64,000 bases of DNA, from NCBI GenBank assembly GCA_040954595.2, contig CM082581.2:10354001-10418000 (forward strand), read 5' to 3'. The DNA comes from Balanoglossus misakiensis. Lineage: Eukaryota > Hemichordata. Made by a program: the position numbers and the translations under genes. This document shows, one piece after another, positions 1 through 14,815 of the stretch (its first letter is position 1; the number at the start of each line of letters is the position of its first letter). The notes under the pieces were generated by a model. The model searched no databases. It worked only from the letters and a program-made list of their open reading frames with translations, and had not been told where the DNA came from.

Positions 1-368
1 GTCGTTTGACTTCTGATGTTTCTGACCACAGAATTATTTCAAAACTCAGAAGTTGGAAAGTTTGAGGTTGGGTCACTCTGTATGTGGTGGCCTTTAATCA
101 TGTACTTTAAAGAAAGACTTATGGTGTAGATAATGACAGTATTACAAGTGACATATGTCTTCTACATTGGTCTAATGTAACAGTCTGGTTTTACTAGGCG
201 CACTGTATCAAGTTTAATTTGACGCAGGCATGTATCCAATATAAATGTTCTTCATGTGGTCTACAAGTGTTTTGACACTGACAGAATGCAATATAATGTA
301 ATGTAGTCGAACCTGGGGCTGACAGGGCTCATCTCAAAAGTGTCCTGGGGTCACGGACTTATAATTTG

Positions 369-451
369 CTACTTCGCACGTAAACATGTGTCAGACATCT
401 GAAAATTCACTACTTTGCACGTAAACGTATTATGTCAGACATCAGAAAATT
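369..451. repeat. Two-copy direct repeat, about 40 bp
   Basis: Copies at 369-407 and 410-451 share the core GCACGTAAAC, then TCAGACATC and GAAAATT. The second copy has a 3-base insertion. A local tandem duplication with no known function. Confidence 0.7.
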
Positions 452-3400
452 AACCAATGCTAGAAACATTATTTTATAAATGTCAGTGTCACTTTCTATT
501 TGTAGTGAGTAATTCAAGTGGTGAAGTATTAATTTTGAGCATGTTTTGTTCATATATATGGTTCTCATACGTTTGCATTCAGGGATCAGATTCACAAAAT
601 TGGCTTATTTTAGCTATTGAGATCACCCCTAAGTCTTCTGAGGCACACCCTAGAGTTTCCAAAAAAACAGATCCCTTAGATACTAGCACTAATGTCCCTA
701 ACAAGGACATCCATCCTGGTACATATGTTGAGAATCTGAAAAGGCCCCCATTTAAATTCCATAGAACAATGGCTTGAAAGTTTGGTCTAAGAGTGGTCGG
801 GTCTGAAGCGGGCAAACAAGCTTTGACTGCTATGTGGGGATTTCAGGGGAATTATTTATCACTTTGGTGGCAGAGTTGTCCTCCTCTCTCCTGTCATCCC
901 CTCACGGCTGGTAACCCCCGCTGAGGTTGTTGAGCCACACTTCACAACAGGGTAACAAAATGTCCAATACAAACACCGGTATGTCCAAGCGAACCACTCC
1001 ACAATTCACTTGAAATTTTAAGTGCCAAACCCCTGAAGATGAGGAACGCACCTTAAGGAGTCCAAACTGAAAATCAACTCTGTCTGTCCACGCCAAGAAA
1101 ACAACTTTCAAGACAGAAAGGGAAAAAATGTGAACTATTTCACTTTTTGTGCACTCTACAAACCTGTCAATCCAACAGCTCCAGATATATCCAATCTATT
1201 ATGCAAATTACTTGTCTTTAATCTAAACTGACCACATCATCTCGTACCCAGGTGTGTAAACTTTACACTTTGAATGTGTGCCTTACAAAGAAAATTTTCC
1301 TTCTTGAGATTTGTTGTCTTAACCATTAAGCAAAGTAACCAGACCTTCTCCGCCAATATTGCCCTGTTTAGTAATTCACTGTAAAGATCAATTGCTAAGG
1401 CAGTTTCACACTTTTTTATTGACTTTCACGCTTATCATCCATTTGCCTATTCAGTTACTGTATACAGTTAGTTGAATATTCCAATTTATACTGTCTACTC
1501 CTATTTCGCACCGTTACATCTCAGTAACTAGACACAACTTTTCGAAGAAGCTTCCTGAAGTTAACAGGAGACTTCTTTGATAACGTTTAAACCTCCTAGT
1601 CTCTGTAGTCTTAGTTCTAAATCTTCGTTTATATGTACATAACCTTCAAAATGTCCTTGCATAGCATCTTACTTTAGATATTGAGTGCAGATTTTCATTA
1701 CTCTGTTATGTGCCGAACAAGATTCTGGGTGTAATATTCCTTTTTGTTTGTTGCATTGTTTGTTTTTGTTGCCACGAACATTCTTTTTCAACTTTCTCAG
1801 GAGATTTAATGGCTGGAAAATCAAACATCCTTTTAATGTAAAATTGGCAGCAATTTATAATCATGATTAACCATGTCTTGAAAATTGTTCAGAGACAAAA
1901 GTTGACACTGCAACAACCAGCCATCATTACAGAAACAGCTCACCTATCATTTAAGCTCGCACACCAAGCTATCAGAGTAAATTGATTCTGGAAAAAAGAG
2001 CCAAGTAAATTGATTGAGTTCATGGCCTCGGGACAGAAACCAATAAACAGATATCAGTGATGTAATTCCCACCCTCCCCCACCTGTTTTTCTGATTGCCA
2101 CAGCTAGAAGAATCCACACCACTGTCTTGCAGATGCGACTCAGTTCTCCCATTCACGTTGCCTGCATTTGCTTTTTTTTCTTTAGAAGGGGAAATTGGAA
2201 TGAAGTGAAGTGACATTTGTGGACAAGTGCACTTATAATTCCCCTCCTTTATTATGATCCCACAATCAATTTCCAAAGGAACTGTGGCAGGTTTTAGAAA
2301 AGTCTGATTCTTGACTTCCGGCAATTAGGAGTGCCATCATACAGCCATCCCCAAAAGATTACTCAAGTGTACAGTTGAGGGAAACGGCACTAAAAGTAGA
2401 AATCAGCTTTGATGAGGTTATTCGCTTAAGTGCACTTTTGGCACTAAAATGAAAAGAAAACTGTCTTGACATGGTTATAACAGTCACTGTGTGCAAGATA
2501 TCATTCTGATTTCTAAGCAAATTGAAGAAAACACCACCAAAGCAAAGTAATGAAATAGTAAACAAAGTCCATGATTAAACATAAAAATGATGTCTCCTCC
2601 AAGCTTGTCATACATTTACAAATGCTAATTTATTCACAGCTATGTGGGCATGCATGCACGCATGTGCACACACACACATGGGCATCAACATGGAATTGAG
2701 GAATTTGGTGCAATTCTATGCTGAATGTAGAGAGGGCATAAAAAGAAAAAATAGCATTCTAAAATAGGATACCTTTGCCAAAGGCAAAAGGAAATTAGTT
2801 TGCACTCCGCTGGTATGTAGGCTGAGGTTGCACAGAAAGCAGGACACACATTACAAACACGAAAGCAAACCTTCTAAATTGCATTTCAATCAAGAAGAAA
2901 TTATTCTTAAATTTATTATTTGCTTTATAGCATTTTTGCAATCCAGGGAAAAGAATACATGGCTTAAATGTCGTGGTTTCAGAAATGAATTTGGAGTGCT
3001 TTTCATCTAATCACAGGTACTAGCTGGTACACCACTGTTTAAGAAACATATATTTGGCTCACTTTCAACTTGTTGTTTTTCTAGGTGCTCTTATGTCTTT
3101 GCGACAGAGAGAATCGAAACGGCGGCACTCAAGCTGAACATAATGGTCACCTCATGAGGCCAAATGGACTGTTCTCCTCTTGTGTTTCGGTAATGAACTC
3201 GAACTGGAACATATTTTTCAACAATATACCACGGAGCCGTCATTTACACTCCTGGTTTTCCTGGGCACCTGTGTTTGCAAGGTGGCGGTACAGTCGGTGT
3301 AGGCCGGCAAATATTTGACCAGTTCTGCTTCACCCAGAATGGCCACAGTGCATTGGTGACAGAAGTGCGGGGTGATGTCACCCACCCCAGCAGTTGAAAG

Positions 3401-5635
3401 ACTTTGGCCAGCCATCTGCGAATCTGCACTGAACACTCGAGGATTTACTTTATCGGGGGAGCGTCAGCGTATTGAATTTGTTTGGATTCTAATTTTCTTT
3501 TGTTAGTCATCTGCTTTTCATTTCAAAGACATCAAACCATGCTGAACTTAACACACCGACTCAAGTGGAAAATACCGGGACAGAAAACGAATACTCCTTT
3601 TTTCAGCGGAATGAAGGGAAGTGAAATGTGAGTATATACTGCTGACCTGGAGAATTCGCTCCTACTCTGCTTCAGTTGTTGAAATAAAAAGCAGAAACAA
3701 GCTACTGTTCCTGTGTGCATTATCAGCGAACTTGAACAGCCGGGTTTAAACCCATCCAGTGAACTTTATTTCAATGTTTTTATCCAGGGTGAGCGAATAA
3801 ACGTATCTGTAAGCAGGAACCGTCTGGCTCGGTGTGCCTTAGAAGAAATCAGTATCTGGGCTGTTTTCTGTCAGCCTCTCCCGACAAGAGAGCGGTATGG
3901 CACGCTATAAAGTAACAAATTGCGCAGGGGGAGTCAGCGTGTCTCCAAACTTTGACTGGGGACATTGGCAGGGCGTGTGCCGATCGAGCAGTCATGAAAG
4001 AGTCTCTTTTCCATCGCCTCATTCCTTTCCTGCCTGCATGCTTCTAGAACCAAAAGTCAACATAGGGTGGTAACTGTTAGTTTATTTGTGTGCACTTTGA
4101 AAAACCCACCCTGATTCTTTCCCCATCCCCGATAAGCACTCAAACAGATTAAAAAAAAAAAACTGCGATCCACGCAGAGCGTATCTTTCATCGGGGCGAC
4201 TTTTAAGCTCGTTTTTCTGTTTGTTTGTGGCAGTCCCAGAGCTGTGACTTGCATTCCCTTAATCAATTCAAAGTAATACATTGTGTGAAGACGATGCTAT
4301 GTTAAGGAGGCTGGCTGCTGACATATCTTATGCACACAATCATGGAAACTTGCCATCATTTCTGAATGCAGACCAACCATTGGCCTTCCATAGGTCATTC
4401 GCCTATCGTTCCAAGTCAAGTGCTCAACTTATTACCATGGAATCTCAACTTTTTCTATTTATGGTGAACACATTTATCCGAAAAGTATATTCCTTTTTAG
4501 GAAGTTTATCACAGAGGACATGTGTATTTTCAAAGTTTGATATTTTTTGGTCCATCTGGCATGTCCAAACAGGGAAAAGGTCCTGTCAGATATGGTTGAC
4601 TGAGAAAGTCTTGATTGGTAGACTAACTTGCCGCTCATTTTTTTTTCTTGAGAATTGACCTTCTGATATGCATGATAAAACAACCTCAATTGACCCCTGA
4701 GGAACTTCTGAAGTGCAGTGATGCTGATGACAGAATTTTGCCACACAAACTTCAATCCCATCAGCGCTTTGCTATACTTTCACTCCAAAATGGGTTTTAT
4801 GCAGATTAATTCATTTCTCTTCCTGTAGGTTTGATCAAATACATGTATTTGCTTAGTGATTTTTGTTTCTTCACTTAAAATTAGCTGTTTTACCATTTTT
4901 TATGTGTTTCATATATTTTATGTAATTAACTGAAAATTCCTCAAAAGAAAAACGCACTTTCCTCTATGGTTGTATCAGCTTTTCCTGAACAAAGCAAATG
5001 TAACCATTCTCAAAGATCGGTTGTAAGATCGTATTGCCTTTGAGTAAAGCCGGTACCGCCAACCCACTTTGTACACAGCGTGTCGTTCGCTTGTCGCACT
5101 GGTATTTTAGAACAGTAGCCAGGGTTAAAGGTCAACCAGAAACCACCGCTGAGTCAGGCCTGGGCATAGTAACTTCCCAAACCCAAATAAATAAAACAAC
5201 TGTATCTTTAATACTTTGATTTCATTTCTGTAAAAGAATCGTAGCGGCCCACACACATACAGATACGGGAGAGCTTTAAAATAAAGACCGTCAACACAGG
5301 TAATGGATGCAAACACTGTATTTAATGACATGGCATTGAATAAGATACTGTTTTGGTCACAAAGTGCAAGCCTGCAAATATTCAGGTTTTTCTTTTCACG
5401 TGCACGATTCATCTCGATTAAAGGAGGTCACATGAAAGCGATAATGACCGGAAATTTCATAGTGTCCTGAAAATTAGGGACAATGACAGATGAGTGTAGT
5501 GAATTGGCCGCTAAAACAAGCAAATATATGGATGCTGTTTATGAAACGAGAGCAATCCTACGAAAATTTGATGCTGGCATGACTGTATGAAATCAAGAAC
5601 CGGAAAAGTGACAGTCCAGCACAGGTGACACCCCT

Positions 5636-5648
5636 CCCCCCCCCCCCC
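5636..5648. repeat. Poly-C run
   Basis: Thirteen consecutive C, preceded by CCCCT. It is one of five such plus-strand runs of 12-15 bases in the window. Confidence 0.9.
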
Positions 5649-8600
5649 ACAGTGTTGACATATAGTTGTCACATACCTCAATGCCTGTTTACATGTTTTA
5701 TCATCAATTGTACGGTCACTGTCAATATTTGAAACGCTGTGGTGTTTTCCACTGGTATTGCGGACTAAACTTTCTTTACGTGTAACGCATAATTACGACG
5801 TGATGACAAAAGTGAGAAATGGTGATTTCAATTTGAAGAGACTGAAAAATGGTGATCCTGACAAAACGTCTAAACAACTGCGACGTGAATAATCGGTCTT
5901 CAGAATCATCTACAGTCGTGTGGTGCTTAAAATAAAGCGAAAACAGCTATTGCCTTCTTCAATTTCAAACATACCCAAACAGAGAATAATTCAGTGTGCA
6001 CAGTTAAGTAAACTTGGGTGAATATGCTTCACTTCGTCTTTGTGGAGCAATGTATGAGAATAACTCTTTCTTTCATCTTTCTGACAGCGCGTGGGTTTGC
6101 AGTCGCCGGCTATCTGTCACCAGTCGGATGCCTGAATCAGCGGCAGGGATCGTACACAGGTAGGCGTACTCTTGCATCGCTATTGTCATGCAAATTGAAC
6201 CATGAAAAGGCCATTGCAGTGTGCATTACTTAAATAAATTCAATGCATTCTCCTGCACTATTTACGTGCCCGAGCTTTTTAACCGAAAAAAAATGAACCT
6301 TGCAAAAAAGAGAAGAAGAAAACAACATTTTAAATTAGCCAGCGTTTTCAAGGCACTCTTCGTTCTACATATAATTGCCTTTCAAAGCTGCAGGATCACC
6401 GACTAAAGAATCTTTTCTCTCTCTTCTCTTTGGCCAGACTGCCGGTATCATGTTTTGGTGAGAATGGGAAGTTGACTGCGCCCAAAAGTTAGATCCGGCC
6501 ACACAATGATAAAGGTTAGCTTTTTTTGTCACGGCGATTACCTTGAGTAGGTGAAGGCACCTTGTCAAACCACATCAAACCACAAAATGACAAAGAATAG
6601 TTATCTCATAGAAGTCCACCCGGACAACACCTTTCTCTCAAACATACCCACTTAATTCGTCTTTTTACGGCTTTCATACCATTTTATTGATCTTACTGTG
6701 TAATTCACCATTGATATCATTTTATATTGGCACATTTTACACTGATCCATTTCCTTTGTAACATTTCACTAACTTTATGAACTTGCCACAACACAGCAGC
6801 TCTAAACTATATAAGAGACTCACACACAAGTCCGAGGAATGCTAACATCAATAAAAGTTACCACAATAAAAGTTTATGACCTTGTGCAATTTATTCAATT
6901 ATTCTCTTTTTTCTTTCCAAGTCAACAGGTCAGACCATCAAAACCAAAGCCGTAAGTGATCTTCTCTTTTATATTTATAAAATCTCCATTTTGATCTCCT
7001 TTCTATTCCCATAAGTGACATCAATCAAATTATTGAAAAGGTTTTTAATGTTTTTTCCTTTCTCCATAGCAAACATAAATCCTCTTATCATTTCTCTGGT
7101 TGTGAAGTCCTTTCGTGAGCCTTGCCAGATTTTTATACTTAAGTACATTTTATAGGCCTGCATGATACAACTTTTCCATTAGTGACTCTTGTTTGTCCTA
7201 GAATGAGTTGACATTTCTGACATAAAAAACAAACTTCTGAACACCAAACAAGTTTTTGGTCAAATTTTCCATGGAATTGAACCACCTGTCCAGAAAACCA
7301 ATTCTGTTCAGTCGCTGAAGATAATTATACCTTACTCGAGCCTATGGTTCCTTAGAGAGGTTATGCACCCATCCCCAACAGAGACAACCCTGTCCATCCT
7401 TGCTACACTGTGAGCAACATCCTTGACCCCTTCCCTATCTCCAACCAGATATACTTGTACCACACACTGCATGGTTTTCATCCCATAGACTCCCTGCACT
7501 CACAAAGGAATACCACCCCACCCCCCACCCCAAACAAAGAAGATGCCATCCCACATCCCTCCACACATCACTCACAGTCCCGTCTCTTAAAAAAACTTAA
7601 AATCCTTATCATACGCCAGCCTTGACATCTGAAAAATCTCATTCCCTTAATGCAGTGCAATGCCGTCCCTTAGTGCCATGAAATCTCATCCCTTGACACT
7701 TAACAGCCCCCTCACGATAAAGACATTCCAGAGACTACACTCCCATCAGTGACTAATGCATGATCTCTAAGGCTGTCCTCAGCGGTCCAAGCAGACAGGT
7801 CAGAGTGCAGGAAGCAGCTTAATTCCCCCACAATCATCCATCATATTTCGATAGAAACATAACACCACTAAAAGTATTAAGATTTATCGCGATCACAGCG
7901 ATTTTCCATCAAGTATAATTTTTATAAAGCATTTCAGATCAGAGGTCAGTTTATAATCCTCTCTTGATATAAACCACTGAGAGCTGAGCATGTTATAAAA
8001 AATACAGTCGCAATATGATAAATGATTTGTCATGTCTCATCATTATTCTTAACTGTATTTTGAAACATTGCTTCTTAGAAACCTCAGCAGTATCTATTCT
8101 AGCTGATTTGATACAAATCATATTTGACAGATAGTGCCTGTGAAACAGAATGTGGCTAACAACTTGTATCCTTTATTGGGCAAACCACTGTTACAAATAC
8201 AAGAACGTCAATGAACTTGGCAGCAGACAGGGGTGACCCGTGACATCCTTGAAATAACTGCATCTGGTAACGCTCTGAAATTTCCTTCACCACCACCTAC
8301 ACACTATTCAGGCAATTACACAATGTAAACATGTACTCCAGGGATGACTGGCTATAATATGCGAATTTACACCCCAATTTGGTAATGAATATCAGGGAGA
8401 TGAATTTCAGACTTAGGGGGTCTTTATCATTTGTGTCTACTGTGTATGATGCTGTCTGTCCCAGTGAATCTTTCAAGTCAACCCACATGAGTTTACTGTT
8501 ACTGTCACTGATTCACCAAAGTTTAATGAGGCCAGGCGTATCAGTTTCCTCTGTAACATTCCAATTTCATAAAGAAAACGATACTGATCCTTGCGCTGAT

Positions 8601-11600
8601 CATCTTATCTATAGCAAGACAGAAATGTTAAATGTGTGAGGGAAAGTGATAGGGACTTGATCATCAATGTTCTATTGCTCTTGTATCTTATTGCTCCCAT
8701 ATCTTGCATCACCTGTTATAATTCTAATTCAAATCTATAACCACACTGTACAATGTGACCAGTAAACGAAACATATTTGGGTTCCAGCAGGGAAAAGGGT
8801 TGCATTGGCTGGATTGGATCAACTATATGGCCACTTGACAAACTTGTCTTTCCGGTATGACAATGCAGTTATTTTATCTGGTTTAAGTTCAACTTTTTAT
8901 TATGTTTGCTCAGCAAAATTTACAGTTGGTTGTGATTAAATAGAGATGAGTGTCTGACAAGCAGTAGCTGTTGTAAAAATGGAGATGATCTTTATCAGTT
9001 TTATATTCAGTGAAGTATAAGCAAGTTTCAAATTTCTCTGTTTCCACTGGTTTACAGCTGCAACCTCTTATAGTGAGTGGAATATTGTCTGACTGGAAAA
9101 TTAAACACTGAGTAACTGCAGATTTGGACCGTTTAAATTGCACAAACAAGGTTTCTTTGAAACAGGGTTTATCTGTTAGCAATCGCAAGTCTCGTCGTTC
9201 ATTTATTCCTGAGATATCCATGGTGATGCCGCGAACTTATTATGTCAGAATTTAAGATAGCCTTTCTTGTTTTTCCCAAATCCACAAATAATGCGTGCCA
9301 GATTGCTATTAAAGAACCGAGAATTCTCAGCGTCTGTGTGGCCAGTCTGAGATCGTGTTGGCGCAGACAGGCTGAGTTATGTGGACCCAGCCTCTGTTTT
9401 TCTGCGGTTGAATTCCCATCAGGGAGGACATGGGCATGCCAGTGGAGGCTCCCAGAGCTTACACAGGTGTGCAATGCAAATTACCGGGCACATGATCCCT
9501 ATTAACGAAATCAACAATGTGGTCGTCGCCGTAGAAACAGCTGAGCAGGTGGCCTTGTCTGGATGATAGTCTTGTTGCCAGACTGCTTGACAGAGCAAAC
9601 CAACCAATATATATATACACAGTCTAGTCTGCGCCAGGCTACTTTAGTTCTTGTAGACCTCCCTGCTGTTGTTGACAATGAATTCACTGGGGTTAATTCC
9701 ACCGCCAATTTGCATCAAAGGCCTTGTTTCAAGCAGTTTTTCCCCCCAAGGATAAATAAACAGCATGGAGAAAGAAAAAGGACTGGGGCTATTGAATGCA
9801 AGTTGCTATCAGTCTGGTGGTGTAATCAGAGTTTCCACAGCAGTTGTGAAGTCTGGCCTCTACTTGCAATATCTGCGTCTCTATTTACAATTAGATGGGT
9901 TCTTATCTGTTCTTGCAAGTAAATACTTTTTGCCAATAATGTGGCTATCACCTGTATCAAGATAATAGTTTCTTATCTTCAGTTTAGTCCACAGGTGAGG
10001 AGCTTTGGATGAAATCAATGAAATGCCCTGAACACCACAGACACACACTGAACTGTAGACTCCAGTCGTTTGGTAACAGATCCTCTATGTGAGATGAGCT
10101 TCTCACAGACAGCAAGGAGCTAATTTTAAAACCTCAAAAAATAAATTATCTGTACCTCACTCTTCTTGATTGGTCAAATTCCTTGTATAGAAATTTCAAA
10201 AAATATGACAACAATTTGAACAATGGCATTTCAGCAAACATTTCAGACCACAGATTATATTGTTACTAGGAAGTTCTGGCAGCCACACGTGGACCCAACA
10301 CCTTCTACCCACTGCAGGTGTCAGAGATTGACCATGAAACTTGTACCTGTACAAACTCAACGGTGTCAATACGTCAATTAAGGCAGATTATAAGCTTATT
10401 GTGTGTCCTAAGATGTTTTACCGCTAGGTTTGGCCCGTTCCGCTGTTTGAAATTTTTGAGGTTTTATCAAAGTGCCGGGTTCAGTGATGGTGAGCATTTT
10501 CACCACACCTGCTGGTGGCAACTCAGCTTTCACACGGGAGAATTTCATATTTCCGTGTCTGGGGGGAAATCACTTTTATGGCTTCTGTGGTCTGGAATGA
10601 AATATTGGTGATCCCAACACTGAACTGTCAGGAGAGAATATCAGATGTGAATTCTGCAGGTACTTGGAAATTGACTGATGTAATGTCACGTTGATTTTAT
10701 TAGGTGTCAGGTGGCCGGTAGGAAAAAGGTATAGCTCTCTCATGGCTTGTAAAATAATGATAGAGTTACAGGTAGAGTAACAAGGAGCAAGGTCCCCCCC
10801 TGTACTGCGCTCTAGTGTTTGTATAAGTCTGCTTGCTGCACTGTGTGTTTGTGTGTTCAGGTGTCTTCATTTCCATGCAGCCACAAACTCAAATCTCCGT
10901 AGACCCCCGAAACGAACGATCGACAGCTACCCACTGGACGCGAAACCGACCCCCACACCGATGCACCCCCTGACCTCCACATTGTGCCACGGTGTGATAC
11001 CTTCCCCCAGGGGGCACACTCACAACACAGTGTGCTTTGCCTAACCGTTTTTCTTTCCCATAGCTCCCCGCACACTTTGATCCATCAAGGATATAGTACA
11101 TGTACACAGATTTCAGGGTGAGGTTTGCTGAGCTCCAGTGCTTAAGTATTCATTTAACTACAATGAATTTGGTCAGCGCTGGTATGAGTGTAGGCTGGCT
11201 ATAATAGCTGAAACCCATTACATCCTCACAAGTGTTCCCTAATTGCCCTTGTCCCAGCAGCTTTAATGGCAGCTACTTTGTCTGTGCTCACAAACACTAC
11301 TTTTTCCCCTCCAGTCGTTGGCCCGTTCAGCTAAATTCTCTTTCACAAGCATCCTGCAGTCGTTTGGCATATCTGAATTCTAAAGTCGGCACAAAATGCA
11401 GCGTATGTCGCATGAAAACATGGAAAGAATTTACCAGCCCTTTGGTTGTTTATCAACAATGCCTGGTGTATGATGGCCCATGTGTGCTACTGTACTGTCA
11501 ATTTGCGGGAAAAGACACTGCCCCACAAATAAATAGCATTTTTCAAAGTCAATGAAAAGCATTTAAAAGGATTTCCTAACTATTTCTTTTCTGCGTTCAA

Positions 11601-12789
11601 GAAGAATAACATCCGGCAAGAGCTACCGACCACAGTAACAATGGAGACCTTAAGTTCTTCAACGCCAGATCAACTCTTTGCATTGTGGAACTAAACTGTG
11701 CACAAACACAAGTCCAAAAACCAAATGAAAACACCCTGAAAAGCAACCACACACTAAAACTAATCCTTGCTTTGTCATTTATGCTTGGTCACATGAGTCA
11801 CCCCGCTTTTTTGTCAATTTTTATTGACAAACACTTCTCAAAGTTTTAATCACTTCCTTGGTTATTCACCCCTTGGACTATCCTCCTGCGCTTCCACTTT
11901 GACTGAACTGAAGAAGCGAATTTGACTGAAGTGCATGGCCTTCTGTCAAACAAACTCTGAAATGGTCATGGATATAGAAAATGATCACCTTGTCTCTGTC
12001 AGTGACCTTTGACCTTGTTCCTACAAGTAGACTACAAATATTGTTTTTGGTGATGTCACTCAACAACAGTTATCTTGTGTTTACTTGCCACTTACAGACA
12101 GTCTAACATGGCCAGAAGACAGAGAGAACAGAATTAACTTTGTGCGAGATAATTATTTTGTCAAAGCAGAAGAGTGGTGATTTTTTGGGTGTGATTCCCT
12201 TGTTTCGGTGGGTATACCAGTGACAACTTAACTGGTTGTGTCAACAGACATATTAGTTGCAGCCTGGTGGCTGCTTCTGGGCAACAAGTCCGGGCAGAGC
12301 CAGTTAATTTTGTTTAGATTAGCCCCCAGAAATCTACAAACACCCACACAAACCGGGAGTCTGCATTTCCACCATTAGGAAATGATATCGGCCACTGCTA
12401 TTAGCAATATCACAACATGAGTCATGTCCACCAGGGCTGGGTCTCCAGACTATCCAACTACTACACTAGTTGTCCCGTTTCTTGTCTGTCATTAATAAAG
12501 CAGTGAGATATGATGTCTTTAAAACAACAATCGCCAACAAAACTTCAATTATGGCACTGTATTGTTTTGTTGACTTAACTAATTTGATTAAATTGTGCTT
12601 CATCAAGCCTTCACAAAACAACTTTTCCAGACTCTTAGGAACCCCTCAGTGGCTTTTGTTTGGAATCTATTACTTCCAGTTCAGTGTACTCGTCCCCTGG
12701 AAAGACTGAATGTGTAAGAATAGAACTGGGCCTTTAGATTATGCACTGTTACATTAATTAATAATATCACTGGTTACCAAACCCAGTAA

Positions 12790-12804
12790 CCCCCCCCCCC
12801 CCCC
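12790..12804. repeat. Poly-C run
   Basis: Fifteen consecutive C in non-coding sequence inside the presumed slit intron. Length in such runs is error-prone in sequencing. Confidence 0.9.
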
Positions 12805-12994
12805 ACGGTCGAGTACCCACACAGTACAATATTCCTATTGTCTTGTGTGGTCAGGTGGGCTGCGCACCACATTGCAGAGAGGTGGCAAAGGTTAAGCGCA
12901 TGGTGTGGAGACCCTCGTTCATTCTAAGTTCGGCTTAGTGGCAAATCCCACCTTGTTACAGAATACACAGTAACTCTATGAGTGTTAAATCTGT

Positions 12995-13100
12995 CATTCT
13001 CACTACCTTAAATAGATGTTTGCTACCTAGGTGATTGGTAAAAATCTCATTCTCACTACCTTAAATAGGTGTTTGCTCCCTAGGTGATTGGTAAAAATCT
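12995..13100. repeat. Two tandem copies of a 53-bp unit
   Basis: Copies at 12995-13047 and 13048-13100 are nearly identical, differing at two positions. Each contains CTCACTACCTTAAATAG and CCTAGGTGATTGGTAAAAA. This is a recent local duplication in non-coding sequence. Confidence 0.9.
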
Positions 13101-14815
13101 AGTGGTCAACCCTAGTCTCACCAATGCTACGCTGAGACCAAAGCTGTTGAAATCAATGCTTTGCATCCCTGAGCATGTATTTGTAGGAGACTGCACAGAG
13201 AGAGAAAAAATCATCTATCTTGTAAAATTCCTTTCATTTACACTGCCTTGTCACAAAACCTAACAATGCGTTTGCTGTATAACAATTGAAAAGCAAATGT
13301 TGACCACTTGAATCGAGCAGACCACCGGAGAGTTAATTGTTTCAGTGTCGTATAAAACATTGACATTATCACATGAATGCACAGATTATACAAGAAGGCT
13401 TTCAAATGTAATGGAAATCGGCAGTTCAAGTTTAAATGTTTATGTGTAGTTTGCAGTCACTCGACCACCAACCTTTCAAGACCTTTGTGAAGATGTCAAA
13501 CATATAAGTTTATTGGTATGGCCAAATCGGCAGGTGTTTTCTGTGACAGTGCCCCATGTTTTGAAAACCATGTGGAAAATTATATTCAGTGATAGTGCAT
13601 ATGGTTCAGAAATGCAAAATAGGTCTGGAAATGTGGAAAAAAAATCAACTTAAATTTTTTTTTGTTTCGTTTTTTACTTTGGGAAGTATTCACAAATGTA
13701 ATACTGTACTGTCCAATTTCTTCTAGTTCAATTCTGTAACTTGCCAGTGCTATTAAGGTGATCCTCTCATTGAAACTTTCAGAGGCATTTGGATATAAAC
13801 GCCGCGATCTTTCTTCACAGTTAGGGCAGATGTCAATCAACGCAGGCCAGGGGGGAAAAATAAACATTTAGAACTTTCGACGAATATCTTGATAATTCCA
13901 TGTGTTTCCTATCCAATCCGCAGGACTCGTCACCCAGTCTAGTACGTGAGATATCCTTAATCAGCCCAGGACTACACCCAGCCATGAAAGGAGAAATTTA
14001 CCTATGCAAGCATGCGGTCACCATGGTAACGGTTAGAAGACAAAGTGGTGGGCCTGACAGTCTGCACTCACATAAAGATAAGTGCTGAACTCTGGGGTCA
14101 GACAACCCATGCTGAAATTATTGGTTTTGCTGAAATAAACCGCTCATTGACTTTGCCTAGTGATAGATCTGCCAAGTTAAGTTTTCTGCTAGATTTTGCA
14201 CGCCTTGGCGGTAGATTCCCACACTGCTACGCGATTAGTCACCAGGGAAACCAATCACGGCCCTGCCCAATTTGGTTCTGTTTTAAACGGCCATCTGCTT
14301 GTATCCCGAGGAAAAAGAAGTCCCTCGGGGGAAAAGGAACCGTATTCGTACTCGTAGCTAGATGCGAAACTGCATCTAATTAATCGATCATGATGGGAAT
14401 AAATTAACCACAAATAGCCATTAACCATTCTAATAGGCGCGCTTTACCGCAATCTTCTGATACAAAGTAACAATTTTGTAACATTATAGCCAAGATTGTT
14501 TTTTATTCAAGAGGGTAAGTACGTAGTGACATCAGATCGGGACATTTTATTGATGTCGATTAGTGATACTTCGTTTATAATGAATGGGCAGAACCAAATA
14601 TAGCCGGCATCGGATTTATTTCGCATCAGAACAACGATGTTCTCCCTGGTAACCCGCTTTTAAAAACAGTTTATGTGTGAAAGAGTTGTTGGTGCATTCA
14701 GACAAAACTGGGGAAAATGGTACAGGGGGGTTAGCCAGGAAAAGTCTAAATGCCCGTCATAGGCTACCATTGAATGGGGTTATAGAACGAAGCACGTTCG
14801 GTAAATTAAACTTAC

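Larger units (their letters stand above)
1..14815. other. Presumed large slit intron, no recognised coding exon
   Basis: The last slit exon I can see ends at 14816 with a clean donor in the middle of the LRR domain, so this stretch should be intron, at least in part. I looked on the minus strand for further LRR exons (Asn-rich LRR cores followed by a donor) and saw none. It holds short direct repeats (369-451, 12995-13100), a CA-rich patch near 2665-2690 and two poly-C runs. One exon-like segment on the plus strand (3085-3189) is noted under findings. The short ORFs here have no recognisable domains. Intron status is inference; that no further exon exists is not proven. Confidence 0.5.

Noticed and set aside
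6088-6162. Exon-like stretch between TTTCTGACAG and GTAGGC
   Set aside because: Splice-like ends, but the peptide in each frame is unrecognised and it lies in the presumed slit intron with no partner exon.
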